From Pseudarthrobacter sp. NBSH8 (GTDB lineage: Bacteria > Actinomycetota > Actinomycetes > Actinomycetales > Micrococcaceae): a DNA stretch of 64,000 bases. Made by a program: the position numbers and the translations under genes. The notes beneath the pieces were generated by a model. It was not told where the DNA came from. It saw only the letters and a program-made list of their open reading frames with translations, and made no database searches. The stretch is from contig NZ_CP043178.1 of NCBI RefSeq assembly GCF_014217545.1, positions 1,488,001 through 1,552,000 on the forward strand. Reading direction: 5' to 3'. Every line of letters starts with the position of its first letter. Position 1 is the stretch's first letter. Positions 41,875 to 49,653 of the stretch are shown piece by piece.

Positions 41875-43425
41875 ATGAGCGATACGACTCAAACCTCCGG
41901 CCACTCCGGCGCCGGCGAAGACGAATACACGCCCACCGGCACGGACCAGGTGGCCGAGCGGCTGGCCGCCATGGACGACGACGAAGCGGAGCTGCGTGCC
42001 GCGTCGCTCCGCGCCGGCCTGGCCGACTACGAACTCGACGACGAAGACGCCGCCCTTCTGAGCGGGGAATTCGACGACGAGGACTTTGACGGACCGGTCA
42101 AGCTCGATCCCGTGCTGGCCATCATCGGCCGTCCCAACGTGGGCAAATCCACTCTCGTGAACCGTATCCTGGGCCGCCGCGAAGCCGTGGTCGAGGATAC
42201 TCCCGGCGTGACGCGGGACCGGGTGATGTACTCGGCACACTGGAACGGGCGCAACTTCACGGTCGTGGACACCGGCGGCTGGGAGCACGATGCCCGCGGC
42301 ATCCACGCCCGGGTGGCCGAACAGGCGGAAATGGCCGTGGAACTGGCCGACGCCGTGCTCTTCGTCGTCGACTCCGCGGTGGGCGCCACCGCAACGGACG
42401 AGGGCGTTATGAAAATGCTCCGCCGCAGCAAGAAGCCGGTCATCATGGTGGCCAACAAGGTGGACGACTTCGCCCAGGAAGCGGACTCCGCCACCCTGTG
42501 GGGCCTCGGCTTCGGCGAGCCTTACCCCGTTTCCGCCCTGCACGGGCGCGGCGTCGCCGACCTTCTGGACCACGTGATGGACACCCTGCCGGAGTTCTCC
42601 ACGATTGAGGGCCTGGAACGCTCGGGCGGCCCGCGCCGCATCGCACTGATCGGCCGCCCGAACGTGGGCAAGTCATCGCTGCTGAACAAGCTGGCAGGGT
42701 CCGAGCGTGTAGTAGTGGACAACACCGCCGGTACCACCCGTGATCCGGTGGATGAGTTCATTGAACTCGGCGACCGCACCTGGCGCTTTGTGGACACGGC
42801 GGGCATCCGGCGCCGCCAGCACATGGCGCAGGGCGCCGACTACTACGCCTCCCTCCGGACGCAGGCCGCGCTCGAGAAGGCGGAGGTCGCCGTCGTTCTT
42901 CTCGCTGTTGACGAGGTGCTCAGCGAGCAGGACGTCCGCATCCTGCAGCTGGCCATCGAGTCGGGCCGTGCCCTGGTGCTGGCCTTCAACAAGTGGGACC
43001 TGCTCGACGACGAACGCCGCACCTATCTGGAGCGTGAAATCGAGCAGGACCTGGCCCACGTGGCCTGGGCGCCGCGGGTCAATATATCCGCGCTGACCGG
43101 CTGGCACAAGGACCGCCTGGTTCCCGCCCTTGACCTGGCGCTGGAGAACTGGGACCGGCGCATCCCCACCGGCAAGCTCAATGCCTTCCTCGGCGAGCTT
43201 GTGGCAGCGCACCCGCACCCGGTCCGCGGCGGAAAGCAGCCGCGCATCCTGTACGGCACGCAGGCGTCCAGCCGGCCGCCGAAGTTTGTGCTGTTCACCA
43301 CCGGGTTCCTGGACCCGGGCTACCGCCGTTTCATCACCCGCAGGCTCCGCGAAACGTTCGGTTTCGAGGGCACGCCCATCGAGGTCAACATGCGCGTCCG
43401 CGAAAAGCGTGGCAAGAAGCGTTAA
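41875..43425 (+). CDS. der: Ribosome-biogenesis GTPase Der (EngA)
   Basis: A 516-residue tandem GTPase for 50S assembly. G domain 1 has [22 protein letters not shown] and NKVD; G domain 2 has [17 protein letters not shown]-like [13 protein letters not shown] and NKWD. A KH-like domain follows ([20 protein letters not shown]). The first 78 residues form a strongly acidic extension not present in E. coli Der. ATG 41875 was chosen because AAGGAAAG precedes it; an ATG 21 bases earlier lies within plsC. Last gene of the operon before tRNA-Pro. Confidence 0.96.
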   Translation: MSDTTQTSGHSGAGEDEYTPTGTDQVAERLAAMDDDEAELRAASLRAGLADYELDDEDAALLSGEFDDEDFDGPVKLDPVLAIIGRPNVGKSTLVNRILGRREAVVEDTPGVTRDRVMYSAHWNGRNFTVVDTGGWEHDARGIHARVAEQAEMAVELADAVLFVVDSAVGATATDEGVMKMLRRSKKPVIMVANKVDDFAQEADSATLWGLGFGEPYPVSALHGRGVADLLDHVMDTLPEFSTIEGLERSGGPRRIALIGRPNVGKSSLLNKLAGSERVVVDNTAGTTRDPVDEFIELGDRTWRFVDTAGIRRRQHMAQGADYYASLRTQAALEKAEVAVVLLAVDEVLSEQDVRILQLAIESGRALVLAFNKWDLLDDERRTYLEREIEQDLAHVAWAPRVNISALTGWHKDRLVPALDLALENWDRRIPTGKLNAFLGELVAAHPHPVRGGKQPRILYGTQASSRPPKFVLFTTGFLDPGYRRFITRRLRETFGFEGTPIEVNMRVREKRGKKR

Positions 43426-43572
43426 TTAGGTCACGCCGGGGGCGTGCAGGCGGCAAAGTGTCACTTGCACCCTCCGGAATCGTGTAAGCTTTTCAAGGTG
43501 GTTCGGCCGGACTGCTGAGTTGAAATCCTGGCTAACATCAGGAGTAAACGCAGCGGAGAACGGCGGAACTAA

Positions 43573-43648
<76 letters not shown>

Positions 43649-43649
<1 letters not shown>

Positions 43650-43694
43650 AAACAGAAGCGTCCCGGAGAATTTTCTCCGGGACGCTTCTGTTTT
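43649..43694. terminator. 22-bp bidirectional terminator between tRNA-Pro and the glycosylase gene
   Basis: AAAACAGAAGCGTCCCGGAGAA pairs perfectly with 43673-43694 around a two-base TT gap, ending in TTTTG; it is the best canonical terminator in the window. It starts inside the tRNA CCA end and serves the convergent glycosylase gene from the other side. Confidence 0.92.
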
Positions 43695-43727
43695 GTGCCG
43701 TCCTTTTTGCATGTTTCGTCACCCGGC

Positions 43728-44597
43728 CTATTTCAGGAACTTCGATGTCCTGCGGTCCGCCAGGATCTTTCCCTTGGTCTGGCACGTGGGACAGTACTGC
43801 AGGGACGTATCGGCGAAAGACACCTCCCGGACGGTGTCACCGCACACCGGGCAAGCCTCGCCGGTCCGGGCATGGACCCGCATGTGGCCGCGTTTGACGT
43901 CCTTGAGCTCGCTGGGTGGTTTCCCCTCGGCTTCAGCCAGGGCGGTTCCGAGCACGCTGTGGATGGCGTTGTACAGCGACTGCACTGTGTCGCGGTCCAA
44001 GGACTTGGCGGTAGCAAAAGGGGAGATTCTTGCAGCATGCAGGATCTCGTCGCTGTAGGCGTTTCCGATCCCCGCGATCACGCTCTGGCTCCGCAGGACG
44101 CCCTTGATCTGCTGGGACGTGGAGCCAAGAATTTCCACCAGCATGTCGGCGTCGAACGCTGCGCTGAACGGGTCCGGCCCAAGGGCCGCGATGCCCTGCA
44201 CATCCTGGGGATCGCTCACCACGTACACGGCCAGGCTCTTTTTGGTCCCCGCCTCGGTGAGATCCATGCCATGGTCACCGTCCGGCCCGCTGAACGCCAG
44301 CCGGGCAGCGATGTAGCCCTTTCCCATCCGGAGCTGGGTGCCGGTGGGGGAGTCCGTGAAACGTACCCATCCTGCCCGGGCGAGGTGGAAGACAAACGAA
44401 GGTCCGTCGGTGTCAAGGCTGACAAACTTTCCGAACCGGCGGACGCCGCTGATGGTGCACTCCTCCAACGCGGTGAAGGGCGGATCCGCTGTCTTCAGCA
44501 CCGCAAAGGAAACGATCTGGATCTTCCGCACCACCGCTCCGCGCAAGTGCTCGTCCAGGAAACCGGCCAGGCCTGCAACCTCGGGTAGCTCCGGCAC
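43728..44597 (-). CDS. Fpg/Nei family DNA glycosylase
   Basis: A 289-residue base-excision glycosylase/AP lyase. Translation from GTG at 44597 gives the processed N-terminus PELPEV with catalytic Pro and Glu. The H2TH part includes LRSQSVIAGIGNAYSDEILHAARISP, and a zinc finger CPVC...CPTC closes the protein, followed by a basic tail. Where Fpg has an HLGM-type stretch, this one reads HLARAGWVRF, which points to an actinobacterial Fpg2/Nei-like subgroup whose lesion range I cannot state. It lies four bases after a membrane protein gene and probably shares its transcript. It is 40 kb from the alkylation repair cluster. Confidence 0.88.
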   Translation of the reverse strand: MPELPEVAGLAGFLDEHLRGAVVRKIQIVSFAVLKTADPPFTALEECTISGVRRFGKFVSLDTDGPSFVFHLARAGWVRFTDSPTGTQLRMGKGYIAARLAFSGPDGDHGMDLTEAGTKKSLAVYVVSDPQDVQGIAALGPDPFSAAFDADMLVEILGSTSQQIKGVLRSQSVIAGIGNAYSDEILHAARISPFATAKSLDRDTVQSLYNAIHSVLGTALAEAEGKPPSELKDVKRGHMRVHARTGEACPVCGDTVREVSFADTSLQYCPTCQTKGKILADRRTSKFLK

Positions 44598-44601
44598 GGC
44601 T

Positions 44602-45231
44602 TTACCTGCGGTCAGCCTGGCTGTCGGTGGCGGCAGGTGCCTCAGGAACAGGTGAGCTGGCCGCGGTGTCATTGGCCGCCTTCGCCGCCATGATGCGCTC
44701 GGCATCTGCCTTCCTGCGCGCCCTCATCTTCTTGCCGCGCTGCCGCCAGACCCTCCACAGGACCAGGCCAACAACAAAGCTGACAGCGGCGGCGATGGCC
44801 GAGATTTGCGTCCACATAGGGAACCAGGTGGCCTCGGTGCCAAGGATCCGCTGTCCGTTGTGGGCGGCCTGCGAGCTGCCGAACATGATTCCGGCGGTCA
44901 GCAAATTAGGGGACGCGAGGGCCACGGCGGCGGCGAGGATGGCCAGCTTCCAGGGCCAGTTCAAGGATTTGCGCGTTGCCTGCCAGGCCACCAGGAGGGG
45001 GACGAACGTGAAAACGAACCCGTAGAACATCCCCACCAGGATGCCTGCCCCGAGGTTGCCCTGGACCTGGTTGCGGATGACATTCGCCCACCAGACCGGG
45101 AGGATCGCCGCAAAGGCAAAGTAGGCGGCAGTGAGGACCACCAGCGCCACCACAACGAGGATGATCCGCGCAGCCCAGTTCGCCTGTTTCGCGGGCGATT
45201 CCTGTGAGTGTGTTCTCATGCGTCTCATCAT
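44602..45231 (-). CDS. Membrane protein of unknown function
   Basis: A 209-residue protein with four predicted membrane segments (about residues 20-45, 58-80, 90-112 and 135-158), then a basic and Ala-rich cytoplasmic tail (QRGKKMRARRKADAERIMAAKAAND). GAGGAGG lies nine bases before the ATG at 45231; further in-frame ATGs follow closely. I do not recognise a family by function; similar permease-like proteins occur in Arthrobacter. It is upstream of and nearly contiguous with the glycosylase gene, and divergent from gcvH. Confidence 0.75.
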   Translation of the reverse strand: MMRRMRTHSQESPAKQANWAARIILVVVALVVLTAAYFAFAAILPVWWANVIRNQVQGNLGAGILVGMFYGFVFTFVPLLVAWQATRKSLNWPWKLAILAAAVALASPNLLTAGIMFGSSQAAHNGQRILGTEATWFPMWTQISAIAAAVSFVVGLVLWRVWRQRGKKMRARRKADAERIMAAKAANDTAASSPVPEAPAATDSQADRR

Positions 45232-45267
45232 GTCAGAATCCTCCTCGAACGCCCGTGGAGTTGTGCC

Positions 45268-45273
45268 TATACT
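45268..45273 (+). promoter_or_regulatory. -10 box TATACT upstream of gcvH
   Basis: A near-consensus TATACT in the divergent spacer, about 65 bases before the gcvH start. The matching -35 position holds TCGAAC, a poor match. Confidence 0.45.
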
Positions 45274-45337
45274 TTCAGCGGCGGCTTGTTTTCCAGGCCC
45301 CGTTGACATTGGTGATTGACCCGATGAAAGGCCCCTG

Positions 45338-45724
45338 ATGAGCAACATTCCCGAAGACCTGTCCTACACTGCCGAGCACGAGTGGGTATCCGCACCGAGC
45401 GCCGACGGCGTGGTCCGGGTGGGCATCACCGACTTCGCGCAGGACGCACTCGGAGATGTTGTCTACGCCCAGCTGCCGGAAGCGGGTACTAAAGTCACCG
45501 CTAACGAAGTCGTTGGCGAAGTCGAATCCACCAAGAGCGTCAGCGATATCTATGCTCCGGTGAGCGGCGAAGTGGTCGCACGCAACGAATCCCTCGATAC
45601 CGATTCGGCCTTGATCAACTCCGATCCGTACGGCGACGGCTGGCTGATCGAGATCCGGCTTGCCGAAGCAGACGCTGTGGAATCCTTGCTCAGTGCATCC
45701 GAGTACGAACAGCAGGTAGGCTGA
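45338..45724 (+). CDS. gcvH: Glycine cleavage system H protein
   Basis: A 128-residue lipoyl carrier. The lipoylation lysine lies in [18 protein letters not shown], the family signature, with [19 protein letters not shown] before it and [11 protein letters not shown] after it. It shuttles the aminomethyl group between GcvP, GcvT and the lipoamide dehydrogenase. The other gcv genes are not here, which matches actinobacteria where gcvH sits alone beside garA (Rv1826-Rv1827). ATG after GAAAGG. Confidence 0.95.
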   Translation: MSNIPEDLSYTAEHEWVSAPSADGVVRVGITDFAQDALGDVVYAQLPEAGTKVTANEVVGEVESTKSVSDIYAPVSGEVVARNESLDTDSALINSDPYGDGWLIEIRLAEADAVESLLSASEYEQQVG

Positions 45725-45739
45725 AGCTACCGGGTTCAT

Positions 45740-45784
45740 CCGGTCCGGCCAGCGGGCGTCTTCGCACGTCAGCGGCCGGATCGG
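45740..45784 (+). terminator. Probable terminator hairpin after gcvH
   Basis: CCGGTCCGGCC pairs with GGCCGGATCGG (11 bp, one G-U) around a 23-base GC-rich loop that can fold further. No T-tract, so it may only weaken read-through into garA. Confidence 0.5.
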
Positions 45785-45869
45785 TGCCCGGCAACGGATC
45801 CGCGAGGCGGGTCCGTCAGGGCAAATGTTGATTGCAGGCCTGAGAGCTGCAGCGAAAGAGGAGGAATCC

Positions 45870-46346
45870 ATGGTTGGCCACGAACAGGTCCCTGCCGAAG
45901 GCGAGCACGGCACAGGTGCAGCCAGGGCTTCGGAGACCACCTCGATCCATCTCACCCCCGTCACGGACGAGCCCACGATCGCCCCCAAGCTGTCCATGGA
46001 CGAGCGTTCATCCGTGGAGGCACTGCCGGCCGGTTCCGCGCTCCTGGTTGCCCACAGCGGCCCGAACGCGGGTGCCCGCTTCCTGCTTGACACGGACACC
46101 ACCACGGCCGGCCGTCATCCCGACGCGGACATCTTCCTGGATGACGTCACCGTATCGCGGCGCCACGTCGAGTTCCGCCGCACAGCGCGGAGCTTTGAAG
46201 TGGTGGATACCGGCAGCCTCAACGGCACGTACGTTAACCACGACCGCGTGGACAGTGTTGAGCTGAAGTCCGGAAACGAAGTCCAGATCGGCAAGTTCCG
46301 TCTTACCTTCTACCTGAGCCCTGCCCGCGCAGCAGGCCGCGCCTGA
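45870..46346 (+). CDS. garA: GarA-type FHA-domain regulator
   Basis: A 158-residue phosphothreonine-regulated switch. The N-terminal ETTS motif (residues 22-25), the site phosphorylated by PknB or PknG in mycobacteria, is conserved. The FHA domain spans about residues 60-150 with GRHPDADIFLDDVTVSRRHVEF and TGSLNGTYVN. In mycobacteria and corynebacteria the unphosphorylated protein inhibits 2-oxoglutarate dehydrogenase and glutamate dehydrogenase and so steers carbon between energy and glutamate. AGGAGGAAT precedes the ATG at 45870. Order gcvH-garA-merR matches Rv1826-Rv1828. Confidence 0.93.
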   Translation: MVGHEQVPAEGEHGTGAARASETTSIHLTPVTDEPTIAPKLSMDERSSVEALPAGSALLVAHSGPNAGARFLLDTDTTTAGRHPDADIFLDDVTVSRRHVEFRRTARSFEVVDTGSLNGTYVNHDRVDSVELKSGNEVQIGKFRLTFYLSPARAAGRA

Positions 46347-46369
46347 TCCCGGGACACTTGCCTGTGGCA

Positions 46370-47086
46370 ATGGCACAACCGGAACGCCGGGGGCCCCAAG
46401 TTCTGAACATCGGGGAAGTCCTCGCGCAGCTCAGCGGCGACTTTCCGGGTATGACCGCGTCGAAAATCAGATTCCTGGAGGAAAAAGGCCTGATTAATCC
46501 GCGCCGCACTCCGGCCGGATACCGGCAGTACTCGGACGGTGACGTCGAGCGTCTCCGTTTTGTGTTGGCGCTGCAGCGGGACCAGTACCTGCCACTGAAA
46601 GTCATCAAGGACTACCTTGATGCGATTGACAGGGGAGAACGGCCGGAGAACCTGCCGCCCGGCGTCGTGGTTTCCCCTCGGATCGTTTCGGATGAACTGG
46701 CCGTGGAGCTTCAGAACCGCGGCCGGAAATTCAGCGAGGAACAGCTGCGGACTGAATCCGGTGCCAGCATTCCGTTGCTTCAATCCCTGCTGAGCTTCGG
46801 ACTGGTCAGCCACAGCAACGGCAAGTTCGACGAGCACGCCCTCCAGGTTGCCCGTGCCTGCGTGCAACTGGAGAGCCACGGCCTTGAACCGCGCCACCTG
46901 CGTCCGTTCCAGGCCGCTGCTGAACGTGAATTCGGGCTCGTGGAGCGGGCAGTTGCGCCGCTCGCGTCCCGGCGCGATTCCGCGTCACAGGCGCGGGCTG
47001 CGGAAGCCGCCCGCGAAATCAGCGACCTCTGCCTGGTCCTGCACCGGGCTCTGGTCCAGGACCGCATCTCACGTATGGACATCTGA
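46370..47086 (+). CDS. MerR-family transcriptional regulator (Rv1828-like)
   Basis: A 238-residue regulator with an N-terminal MerR winged helix (LNIGEVLAQLSGDFPGMTASKIRFLEEKGLINPRRTPAGYRQY, cited in parts) and a long C-terminal helical region. No metal-binding cysteines are visible, so it is not a metal sensor. It follows garA with a 23-base gap. Start is uncertain: GTG 46364 and TTG 46358 are also in frame and none has a good ribosome binding site. Its stop overlaps the next ATG by one base. Confidence 0.88.
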   Translation: MAQPERRGPQVLNIGEVLAQLSGDFPGMTASKIRFLEEKGLINPRRTPAGYRQYSDGDVERLRFVLALQRDQYLPLKVIKDYLDAIDRGERPENLPPGVVVSPRIVSDELAVELQNRGRKFSEEQLRTESGASIPLLQSLLSFGLVSHSNGKFDEHALQVARACVQLESHGLEPRHLRPFQAAAEREFGLVERAVAPLASRRDSASQARAAEAAREISDLCLVLHRALVQDRISRMDI

Positions 47087-47589
47087 TGATCGAAGTGGAG
47101 ATCGTCGGCGTTCGCATCGAACTGCCGTCCAACCAGCCGCTCGTCCTGCTGCGCGAGATCCACGGCGAACGCCACGTGCCCATCTGGATCGGGACTCCTG
47201 AGGCAAGTGCCATCGCCCTGGCCCAGCAAGGGGTAGTGCCTCCGCGCCCGATGACCCACGACCTCCTGGTGGACGTGGTGGAATCCCTGGGCCACTCGGT
47301 TGTCAGCGTCAACATTGTGGCCGTTGAGGACAACATTTTTTATGGCCAGCTCCAGTTCGACAACGGCACCACCGTGAGCTCACGCGCATCGGACGCCCTC
47401 GCGGTCGCGTTGCGGGCCAAGTGCCGGATCTGGTGTGCCGACTCCGTGATGGATGAAGCCGGCGTCCGCATCACCGAGCATGACGAGGGTGAAGACACTG
47501 ACCCGGGCCCCACTGTGGACGAGGAGCGCGAACTGCGGCGGTTCCGTGAGTTCCTGGACGATGTTGAGCCGGAAGACTTCGACGGCTGA
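47086..47589 (+). CDS. Bifunctional nuclease family protein (DUF151, Rv1829-like)
   Basis: A 167-residue protein of the DUF151/BFN fold: IVGVRIELPSNQPLVLLREIHGERHVPIWIGTPEASAI, then DLLVDVVESLGHSVVSVNI and RASDALAVALRAKCRIW (cited in parts), followed by an acidic C-terminal tail. Plant relatives have RNase/DNase activity; activity in bacteria is little known and not claimed here. It is translationally coupled to the merR upstream, and a second merR follows, the same order as Rv1828-Rv1830. Confidence 0.88.
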   Translation: MIEVEIVGVRIELPSNQPLVLLREIHGERHVPIWIGTPEASAIALAQQGVVPPRPMTHDLLVDVVESLGHSVVSVNIVAVEDNIFYGQLQFDNGTTVSSRASDALAVALRAKCRIWCADSVMDEAGVRITEHDEGEDTDPGPTVDEERELRRFREFLDDVEPEDFDG

Positions 47590-47654
47590 GGTCACGTTAA
47601 GGTTAAAGTTGAGCCTGAAAGTTCCGACACGCCTGCACCAAGAGACCTACATCT

Positions 47655-47683
47655 TTGACCTAGGGGCGCGGCGGGCCTAACGT
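47655..47683 (+). promoter_or_regulatory. Promoter TTGACC-17-TAACGT upstream of the second merR gene
   Basis: Well-matched -35 and -10 boxes with a 17-base spacer; predicted start near 47690 and a leader of about 138 bases. Around it, 47590-47827 also holds a GCATG-N5-CATGC palindrome (47761-47775) and a 22-codon frame from 47763 whose TGA overlaps the GTG of merR. Confidence 0.65.
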
Positions 47684-47762
47684 CGAAGGTATCAAGCTCC
47701 CATTGCTAACAGCAGCCGCGCAAGTCACACTGTAAAAGTAGGACCCCCGCGAAATTACATGC

Positions 47763-47831
47763 ATGGACTTCATGCGTGCACCGGCTGATGCAGTGGTCCC
47801 CCGGGAGCTTATCGAAGGAGGATCCAGGTGA
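47763..47831 (+). CDS. Possible 22-codon upstream ORF coupled to merR
   Basis: ATG at 47763 opens a frame (MDFMRAPADAVVPRELIEGG, then SR) that stops at 47829-47831, overlapping the merR GTG in a GTGA arrangement. It has no ribosome binding site of its own that I can see, and the merR AAGGAGG lies inside it. Translation is speculative. Confidence 0.3.
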   Translation: MDFMRAPADAVVPRELIEGGSR

Positions 47832-48424
47832 GTCCCAAAGGCGAAGCAGGCGGGCTGAAACAGCCCACAACGGCTGGTGTGGCTGTGCCCGCGAGCGGTG
47901 CCCAGGGCCTCCTGTTTACCGAAGACCTTCCCGTCCTTGATGAGGACGCCGGATACCGCGGCCCCACCGCCTGCAAGGCGGCCGGGATAACGTACCGCCA
48001 GCTGGACTACTGGGCACGGACCGGGCTCGTTGAGCCCGCAGTCCGCGGCGCCGCCGGCTCGGGCTCACAGCGGCTCTACGGTTTCCGGGACATTCTCGTC
48101 CTCAAGGTAGTCAAACGGCTCCTGGACACTGGCGTGTCCCTTCAGCAGATCCGCACCGCGGTGGAACACCTGCGCGAACGCGGAGTGGAGGACCTGGCGC
48201 AGATCACCCTTATGAGCGATGGTGCGAGCGTCTACGAATGCACGTCCGCTGACGAGGTCATCGATCTTGTCCAGGGCGGCCAAGGTGTTTTCGGCATCGC
48301 CGTAGGCAGGGTCTGGCGCGAAGTCGAAGGCAGCCTGGCTTCCCTGCCGAGCGAACACGCCATCGAACAGTCCTTTCCCGACGACGAACTGAGCAAGCGG
48401 CGCGCCGCCCGCACGATCGGCTGA
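47828..48424 (+). CDS. MerR-family transcriptional regulator (Rv1830-like)
   Basis: A 198-residue regulator. A 40-residue N-terminal tail precedes the MerR helix-turn-helix (YRGPTACKAAGITYRQLDYWARTGLVEPAVRGAAGSGSQRLYGFRDILVLKVVKRLLDTGVSLQQI, in parts), then a helical C-terminal part. No cysteine pair for metals. It differs clearly from the first merR and is probably autoregulated through the palindromes in its leader. GTG start after AAGGAGG. A strong terminator follows. Confidence 0.88.
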   Translation: MSPKGEAGGLKQPTTAGVAVPASGAQGLLFTEDLPVLDEDAGYRGPTACKAAGITYRQLDYWARTGLVEPAVRGAAGSGSQRLYGFRDILVLKVVKRLLDTGVSLQQIRTAVEHLRERGVEDLAQITLMSDGASVYECTSADEVIDLVQGGQGVFGIAVGRVWREVEGSLASLPSEHAIEQSFPDDELSKRRAARTIG

Positions 48425-48445
48425 CACCACAGCCTGACACATAGC

Positions 48446-48485
48446 AACGAGAAGAGGCCGCCCCGACGGGTGGCCTCTTCTCGTT
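48446..48485. terminator. Terminator hairpin between merR and the ParA-like gene
   Basis: AACGAGAAGAGGCC pairs perfectly with GGCCTCTTCTCGTT (14 bp); the 12-base loop can add a short inner stem. It lies between convergent genes and can work in both directions. Confidence 0.8.
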
Positions 48486-48530
48486 GTCCGCGGAACCTGT
48501 GGCTGCAGCGGGACGCTGCAGCCGGGGGAG

Positions 48531-49352
48531 TTACCGCTGGGTTCGGTTCCGCAGGCCGCTTCCAGTCGCCAAGAGGTTGGCAAGGAGTGCGTCGAACAGT
48601 GCAGCGGACGACTTCGCCGATTCGCCGGGCCAGTGGTGCACCGGGTGGGCCGCGCCCTGGATCTGCTGCCAGTTCGCCTGTTCGGGGATGCGCGGGCTCA
48701 ACAGGAGGTCACCGAACATCGATTCCATTTCCGCGAGCCGGTAGGTGTGTTCGGAGGAGCCCGTGCGCACGCGGTTGGCCACGATGCCGGCGGGGGACAG
48801 GTTCGGCGCAAATTCCTGCTTGAACAGCTGGATGGCGCGCATGGTCCGCTCCGTTCCCGCCACCGAGAAAAGTCCGGGCTCGGCCACCAAGGCCACCTTG
48901 TCACTCGCGGACCAGGCCATCCGGGTCAGCCCGTTCAGCGACGGCGGGCAGTCTATGAGGACCAGATCGTAGCGGTCGGCGCCGGCCAGGACTGTGGAAA
49001 GCCTGCGGAGGTCGCGGCGGCCAAGGTCGGGACGGTCGTAGATGCCGGTGTAGGCCGAACCCACAGCGACGTCCAGTACGGCCGGTCCGGACCCGTTGGT
49101 GTGCGCCCGTGCAGTCCAGGAGCTGCCTGCGACATTGTCCGCCAGTTTGGCGCGGCGGGGGCTCTTGAGCATCCTGCCGATGTCCAGCTGATCGCCGGCC
49201 AGGACGCCCAGGGCCGTGGTCGCGTCCGCATGCGGATCGAGGTCCACCACCAGGGTGGGGATTCCTGCGGCAAGCGCCGCAGACGCCAATCCTGTGGTGA
49301 CGGAAGTCTTGCCGACTCCGCCCTTGAGGCTGCTGATGCTGACTACTTGCAC
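48531..49352 (-). CDS. Orphan ParA/MinD-type ATPase
   Basis: A 273-residue ATPase with Walker A KGGVGKTSVTTGLASAAL near residue 9, TLVVDLDPHADATTALG and DLVLIDCPPSLNGLTRM. It has no ParB partner or centromere-like repeats nearby and differs from the scp-linked ParA by lacking the N-terminal extension. Role is unknown; ParA relatives position chromosomes, plasmids or protein clusters. GTG at 49352 was chosen, with TAGGTT 13-18 bases upstream as -10 box; TTG at 49364 is possible. Convergent with merR, divergent from pyc. Confidence 0.82.
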   Translation of the reverse strand: MQVVSISSLKGGVGKTSVTTGLASAALAAGIPTLVVDLDPHADATTALGVLAGDQLDIGRMLKSPRRAKLADNVAGSSWTARAHTNGSGPAVLDVAVGSAYTGIYDRPDLGRRDLRRLSTVLAGADRYDLVLIDCPPSLNGLTRMAWSASDKVALVAEPGLFSVAGTERTMRAIQLFKQEFAPNLSPAGIVANRVRTGSSEHTYRLAEMESMFGDLLLSPRIPEQANWQQIQGAAHPVHHWPGESAKSSAALFDALLANLLATGSGLRNRTQR

Positions 49353-49653
49353 TTGTGAGACCAAAACCTAACGCCGGCTGCCGTGTTGGGGGTAATGTTT
49401 GCTCCGGCACTGCCGAAGCCGGCGGCTCGAGCCGCCTTACTCATCATATGTGGCTGCGCCTGTGAATCCCGCCTTATGGGGACGCGGCATGGCACGGGGA
49501 TGGTATGGGTGGCAGGTTCTGCCAGCCTCCGTTGATGCACGCGGGACATGACGGAGGTTTCTGTGACTGTGGCCACAGTGATTTGTGTTTCTAAGCGCGG
49601 GTCTTAGACACTGTGACCACTTACCGATACACCCGCAAAGATGCAGGAGAATT
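49353..49653 (+). promoter_or_regulatory. ParA-pyc divergent intergenic region with a 14-bp palindrome and pyc promoter
   Basis: About 300 bases without a gene. ACTGTGGCCACAGT at 49566-49579 is a perfect 14-bp palindrome. Just after it, TTGTGT (49583) and TAGACA (about 49605) form a -35/-10 pair with a 16-base spacer, followed by the pyc ribosome binding site GGAGA before ATG 49654. The palindrome sits where a regulator of pyc would bind. A related CACTGTGACCAC stretch lies near 49610. Confidence 0.5.

Noticed and set aside
45274..45337. Glycine riboswitch before gcvH
   Set aside because: The leader is only about 60 bases and shows none of the paired aptamer structure.
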